Source of the DNA: Massilia sp. Root133
Lineage (GTDB): Bacteria > Pseudomonadota > Gammaproteobacteria > Burkholderiales > Burkholderiaceae_D
DNA length: 64,000 nucleotides
Direction: 5' to 3'
Assembly (NCBI RefSeq): GCF_001426525.1
Contig: NZ_LMEW01000002.1
Coordinates: 1 to 64,000, forward strand
Shown here: positions 61,890-64,000 of the stretch, piece after piece
How the letters are laid out: every line of letters begins with the position of its first letter
Numbering within the stretch: the first letter of the stretch is position 1
Notes under the pieces: generated by a model
The model's input: the letters and a program-made list of their open reading frames with translations, nothing else
What the model was told of the DNA's origin: nothing
Database searches by the model: none
Program-made: the position numbers and the translations under genes

Positions 61890-63083
61890 TTACAGCAGGT
61901 GGTCGAGCAGCTCCGGCCCGAACACCTCGCGGTACAGGCGGCCGGCCGGCACGCCCGCGTTCAGGAGACCGAGCCACTGGACCTGCATGAACTTGTGCGG
62001 GCCGCACAGGTAGACCGACGCCTCGTCGTGCGGCCATGCCGGCAGCTTCGCCACGTCCATGCGGCCTTCGATCACGCCGGCGGCACCTTGACCCTCCTCG
62101 TGGAAGGTCACGACCGACAGGTTCGGCATCACGGACACCAGGCCTTCGACTTCCGCGCGCAGCGCATGGTGGCCGGCGTCGCGAGCGGCGTGCGCGAAGA
62201 TCACGCGGCGCTGCGGATTCACCTGCGCCACGCGTTTCAGCGCGGAGACCATCGGCGTGACACCGACGCCGGCCGACAGCAGCACGAGGGGTGCGTCGCC
62301 TTCCGTCTCCGGCAGGAACTCGCCGAACGGGTGCGACACCTGCAGCGTGGCGCCGACCTTCACGTTGGCGTGCAGCCAGTTCGACACTTCACCGGCCGGC
62401 GTATCGTCCACGCCATCTTCGCGCTTCACCGAGATGCGCAGGTTTTCACCATTCGGCGCATCCGACAGGCTGTACTGGCGCAGCTGGTGACGGCCGCCCG
62501 GCAGGTCGACGGCGACGCTGACGTACTGGCCCGGCTTGAACGCGGGGACCGGCTTGCCGTCGGCGGGGACGAAGCGGATCGACAGCACGTTGACGGATTC
62601 CGTCTTGACTTCCACGACGCGCATCGGACGGGTGTCGCCCGGCTGGATGCCGGCCGTGCTGTACAGGTTCGCTTCCGCTTCGATCAGCAGTTTGGCGAGC
62701 GAGTTGTAGGCTTCCTTCCACGCGTTCAGCAGCGGTTCCGTGGCGGCGTCGCCCAGCGTGGCCGCGATGGATTCCAGCAGGTGCTTGCCGACGATCGGGT
62801 AGTGCTCGGCGCGGATGCCGACCGACACGTGCTTGTGCACGATGCGCTCGACGACGGGACCCAGCGCGCCCGGGTTGCCGATGTTGGCCGCGTACGCGAA
62901 CACCGCCGATGCCAGCGACTGCTGCTGCGCCCCACTGGCCTGGTTCCCCATGTTGAAGATGCGGGTCAGTTCAGGATGCGCGCCCAGCATGTTCGTGTAG
63001 AACAGCTTGGTGATCGTCAGGCCGTGCTGGCGCAGGACGGGGACGCTGGCATCGATGTAGGGGCGGGAAGCTTCCGAAATCAT
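61890..63083 (-). CDS. hmp: Flavohaemoprotein, nitric oxide dioxygenase
   Basis: A 397-residue NO-detoxifying enzyme turning NO and O2 into nitrate. The globin domain (1-145) has distal Tyr29 and Gln54 and proximal His85 (IVHKHVSVG). The FAD domain shows FKPGQYVSVAVDL and RQYSLSDAPN; the NAD domain shows LLSAGVGVTPMVSAL and VYLCGPHKFMQ. AAAGGA precedes the ATG. An NsrR-type palindrome lies 15 bases upstream of the start and nsrR itself is the next gene upstream, so repression relieved by NO is very likely. Confidence 0.97.
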   Translation of the reverse strand: MISEASRPYIDASVPVLRQHGLTITKLFYTNMLGAHPELTRIFNMGNQASGAQQQSLASAVFAYAANIGNPGALGPVVERIVHKHVSVGIRAEHYPIVGKHLLESIAATLGDAATEPLLNAWKEAYNSLAKLLIEAEANLYSTAGIQPGDTRPMRVVEVKTESVNVLSIRFVPADGKPVPAFKPGQYVSVAVDLPGGRHQLRQYSLSDAPNGENLRISVKREDGVDDTPAGEVSNWLHANVKVGATLQVSHPFGEFLPETEGDAPLVLLSAGVGVTPMVSALKRVAQVNPQRRVIFAHAARDAGHHALRAEVEGLVSVMPNLSVVTFHEEGQGAAGVIEGRMDVAKLPAWPHDEASVYLCGPHKFMQVQWLGLLNAGVPAGRLYREVFGPELLDHLL

Positions 63084-63097
63084 GGTGGTTCCTTTAA

Positions 63098-63118
63098 TTA
63101 TGCATTTAAAATGCAGAT
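63098..63118 (-). promoter_or_regulatory. NsrR-type operator upstream of hmp
   Basis: TTATGCATTTAAAATGCAGA contains the palindrome TGCATTTAAAATGCA, close to the enterobacterial NsrR consensus ATGCATTTAAAATGCAT. It lies between the nsrR terminator and the hmp ribosome-binding site, so bound NsrR would block hmp transcription. Confidence 0.85.
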
Positions 63119-63127
63119 TTAAGATTC

Positions 63128-63150
63128 AAAAAAAGGCCCGCGCGGCGGGC
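63128..63150 (-). terminator. Terminator after nsrR
   Basis: On the minus strand GCCCGC and GCGGGC pair around CGC and a T7 run follows. It separates nsrR from hmp, so hmp is driven mainly by its own promoter. Confidence 0.88.
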
Positions 63151-63168
63151 TTGCCATCAAATTTGAAG

Positions 63169-63666
63169 TTAGTCCTCGCTCACCGGCTCGGGTAGGGCCA
63201 CGGCGGTTTTCGCTGCGGCGCCATCCAAAAACATGCGGTGCATGCGCACGACCTGTTCGCCCGTGTTGCCGGCGGTGGCGTGGGCCAGCGTGTAACGGTC
63301 CATCGCGTCGTAGAACGCCCGCATGCCTGCGCGCAGCATGCCGCGCAGCTGGCAATCCATCTTCAGCGCGCAGTCCGTGCCGTCGCAGTCGACCAGTTCG
63401 TCGTCTTCGCCTTCCAGCTTGCGCAGCACCTGGCCGATCGTCAGCGTGGCGGGATCGGCGGCGAGGCGCAGGCCGCCGTTGCGTCCGCGGGTCGCCTGCA
63501 CCCAGCCCAGCTTGGCCAGTTGCCCGACCACTTTGACCAGGTGGTTCAGCGGGATGTTGAATTGCTTGCCGATCTCGGCCACCGTTACCGGATGCAGACG
63601 TTCTCCCGCGCGTTCCAGATAGATCAGGACACGCAGGCCAATATCGGAAAATCGGGTGAGTCGCAT
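63169..63666 (-). CDS. nsrR: NO-sensing Rrf2-family repressor NsrR
   Basis: A 165-residue iron-sulfur repressor. The winged helix (MRLTRFSDIGLRVLIYLE, then VAEIGKQFNIPLNHLVKVVG) is followed by three cluster cysteines, Cys94, Cys99 and Cys105 (C-x4-C-x5-C). Asp8, a cluster ligand in known NsrR, is present. NO destroys the cluster and lifts repression of hmp. A second NsrR-type palindrome upstream of nsrR itself suggests autoregulation. Confidence 0.95.
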   Translation of the reverse strand: MRLTRFSDIGLRVLIYLERAGERLHPVTVAEIGKQFNIPLNHLVKVVGQLAKLGWVQATRGRNGGLRLAADPATLTIGQVLRKLEGEDDELVDCDGTDCALKMDCQLRGMLRAGMRAFYDAMDRYTLAHATAGNTGEQVVRMHRMFLDGAAAKTAVALPEPVSED

Positions 63667-63721
63667 CGGATCAGCTCAGTGGTTACGAGCGTATTCTAAC
63701 TCCATGGGCGTATTCTACCTA

Positions 63722-63743
63722 AATCTGCATTAAAAATGCAGGT
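63722..63743. promoter_or_regulatory. NsrR-type operator upstream of nsrR
   Basis: CTGCATTAAAAATGCAG is an inverted repeat similar to the box before hmp (63098). It lies 56 bp before the nsrR start, beside two direct copies of GCGTATTCTA (63689 and 63708), each giving TAGAAT on the minus strand as a possible -10. The permease gene on the other strand starts 109 bp away and might also be affected. Confidence 0.75.
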
Positions 63744-63851
63744 TTAACGGAAGTATTTTTTTCCCGCAGTGAAAGCGGTGCCGGAAACTGGCCCTATAAT
63801 CGCGGACTTTGGACAAGACTACAGCGCTACCCGCGCCAAGAGGACGACGAC

Positions 63852-64000
63852 GTGAACCAGACACTGAGCCAAAAGCTCTTTCGTACCAAGACGTCCGAGC
63901 ACAAGCTCGATGACGGCCATGCCCACGCCCTGGGCCGCTCGCTGGGCTTGTTTCCCCTGACGATGATCGGCGTCGGCGCCACGATCGGCACCGGTATTTT
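63852..64000 (+). CDS. APC-family amino-acid permease, N-terminal part (cut by window end)
   Basis: Only about 50 residues are present. They read MNQTLSQKLFRTKTSEHKLD and then a short linker into LGLFPLTMIGVGATIGTGIF, the first helix of amino-acid/polyamine/organocation permeases with its G-x-G-A-T-I-G-x-G-I-F motif. The start is GTG, preceded by AAGAGGACGACGAC. A TATAAT at 63795-63800 is a likely -10. Diverges from nsrR. Substrate unknown. Confidence 0.85.
   Translation, partial: MNQTLSQKLFRTKTSEHKLDDGHAHALGRSLGLFPLTMIGVGATIGTGI

Overview
The window is about 64 kb of GC-rich chromosome from a betaproteobacterium, most likely Oxalobacteraceae (Massilia/Telluria or a relative). This rests on the 5S rRNA tail at the left edge, the queA-tgt-yajC-secD-secF block, the NsrR/Hmp pair, the 180-kDa type NAD-glutamate dehydrogenase and overall protein style; no database search was possible. 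It is core or ordinary accessory chromosome. I see no transposase, integrase, phage gene, CRISPR array or tRNA. Genes are dense, many overlap by 4 to 11 bases, and most longer gaps hold terminators, dispersed palindromes or regulatory sites.

Layout. 1-90: end of an rRNA operon and its terminator. 0.2-5.8 kb: a PvdQ-like lipoprotein acylase, a DHA2 drug exporter, a PagL-like lipid A deacylase and a 3-hydroxyisobutyrate-dehydrogenase-like enzyme. 5.8-9.5 kb: a five-gene operon joining a NitT/TauT-type ABC importer to a SCO1 protein and a cupredoxin-like protein, with an M20 amidohydrolase gene converging on it. 10.8-17.7 kb: a molybdopterin oxidoreductase, a lipoprotein metallopeptidase and two tandem fadD paralogues. 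17.8-26.8 kb: PhoD-like phosphatase, acyl-CoA thioesterase, Atm1-type exporter, Kdo hydroxylase, asparaginase with a dicarboxylate/amino-acid symporter, an orphan amino-acid ABC ATPase and a TSUP permease. 27-30.2 kb: pyrC, a DUF3025 gene, a Gfo/Idh/MocA oxidoreductase and yggL.

30.2-33.6 kb holds three paralogous genes for small secreted Lys/Ala-rich proteins. Each has the same four-half-site operator 93-95 bp before its start. A GlxA-type regulator diverging from an isonitrile-hydratase-like gene lies among them. 33.6-41.5 kb: recG, queA, tgt, yajC, secD, secF. 41.5-42.9 kb: two copies of what looks like one small RNA, with a 44-nt identical core and different terminators, on either side of a MerR-type regulator. 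43-46.3 kb: a small outer-membrane barrel, an HDOD protein, a MarR regulator with a coupled small gene, and a divergent DMT exporter.

46.3-59.7 kb is a complete arginine succinyltransferase (AST) catabolic locus: an AraC-family ArgR-like activator, astC, both arginine succinyltransferase subunits, astD, astB, then the NAD-dependent glutamate dehydrogenase, then astE. Together these take arginine through succinylglutamate to glutamate and on to 2-oxoglutarate. A good match to the Pseudomonas ArgR half-site lies just upstream of a TATAAT box before astC, and a structured leader precedes the dehydrogenase. 59.8-64 kb: an old-yellow-enzyme oxidoreductase, a GIN-domain lipoprotein, flavohaemoprotein hmp and its repressor nsrR (each with an NsrR-type palindrome upstream), and the start of an APC-family amino-acid permease cut by the window edge.
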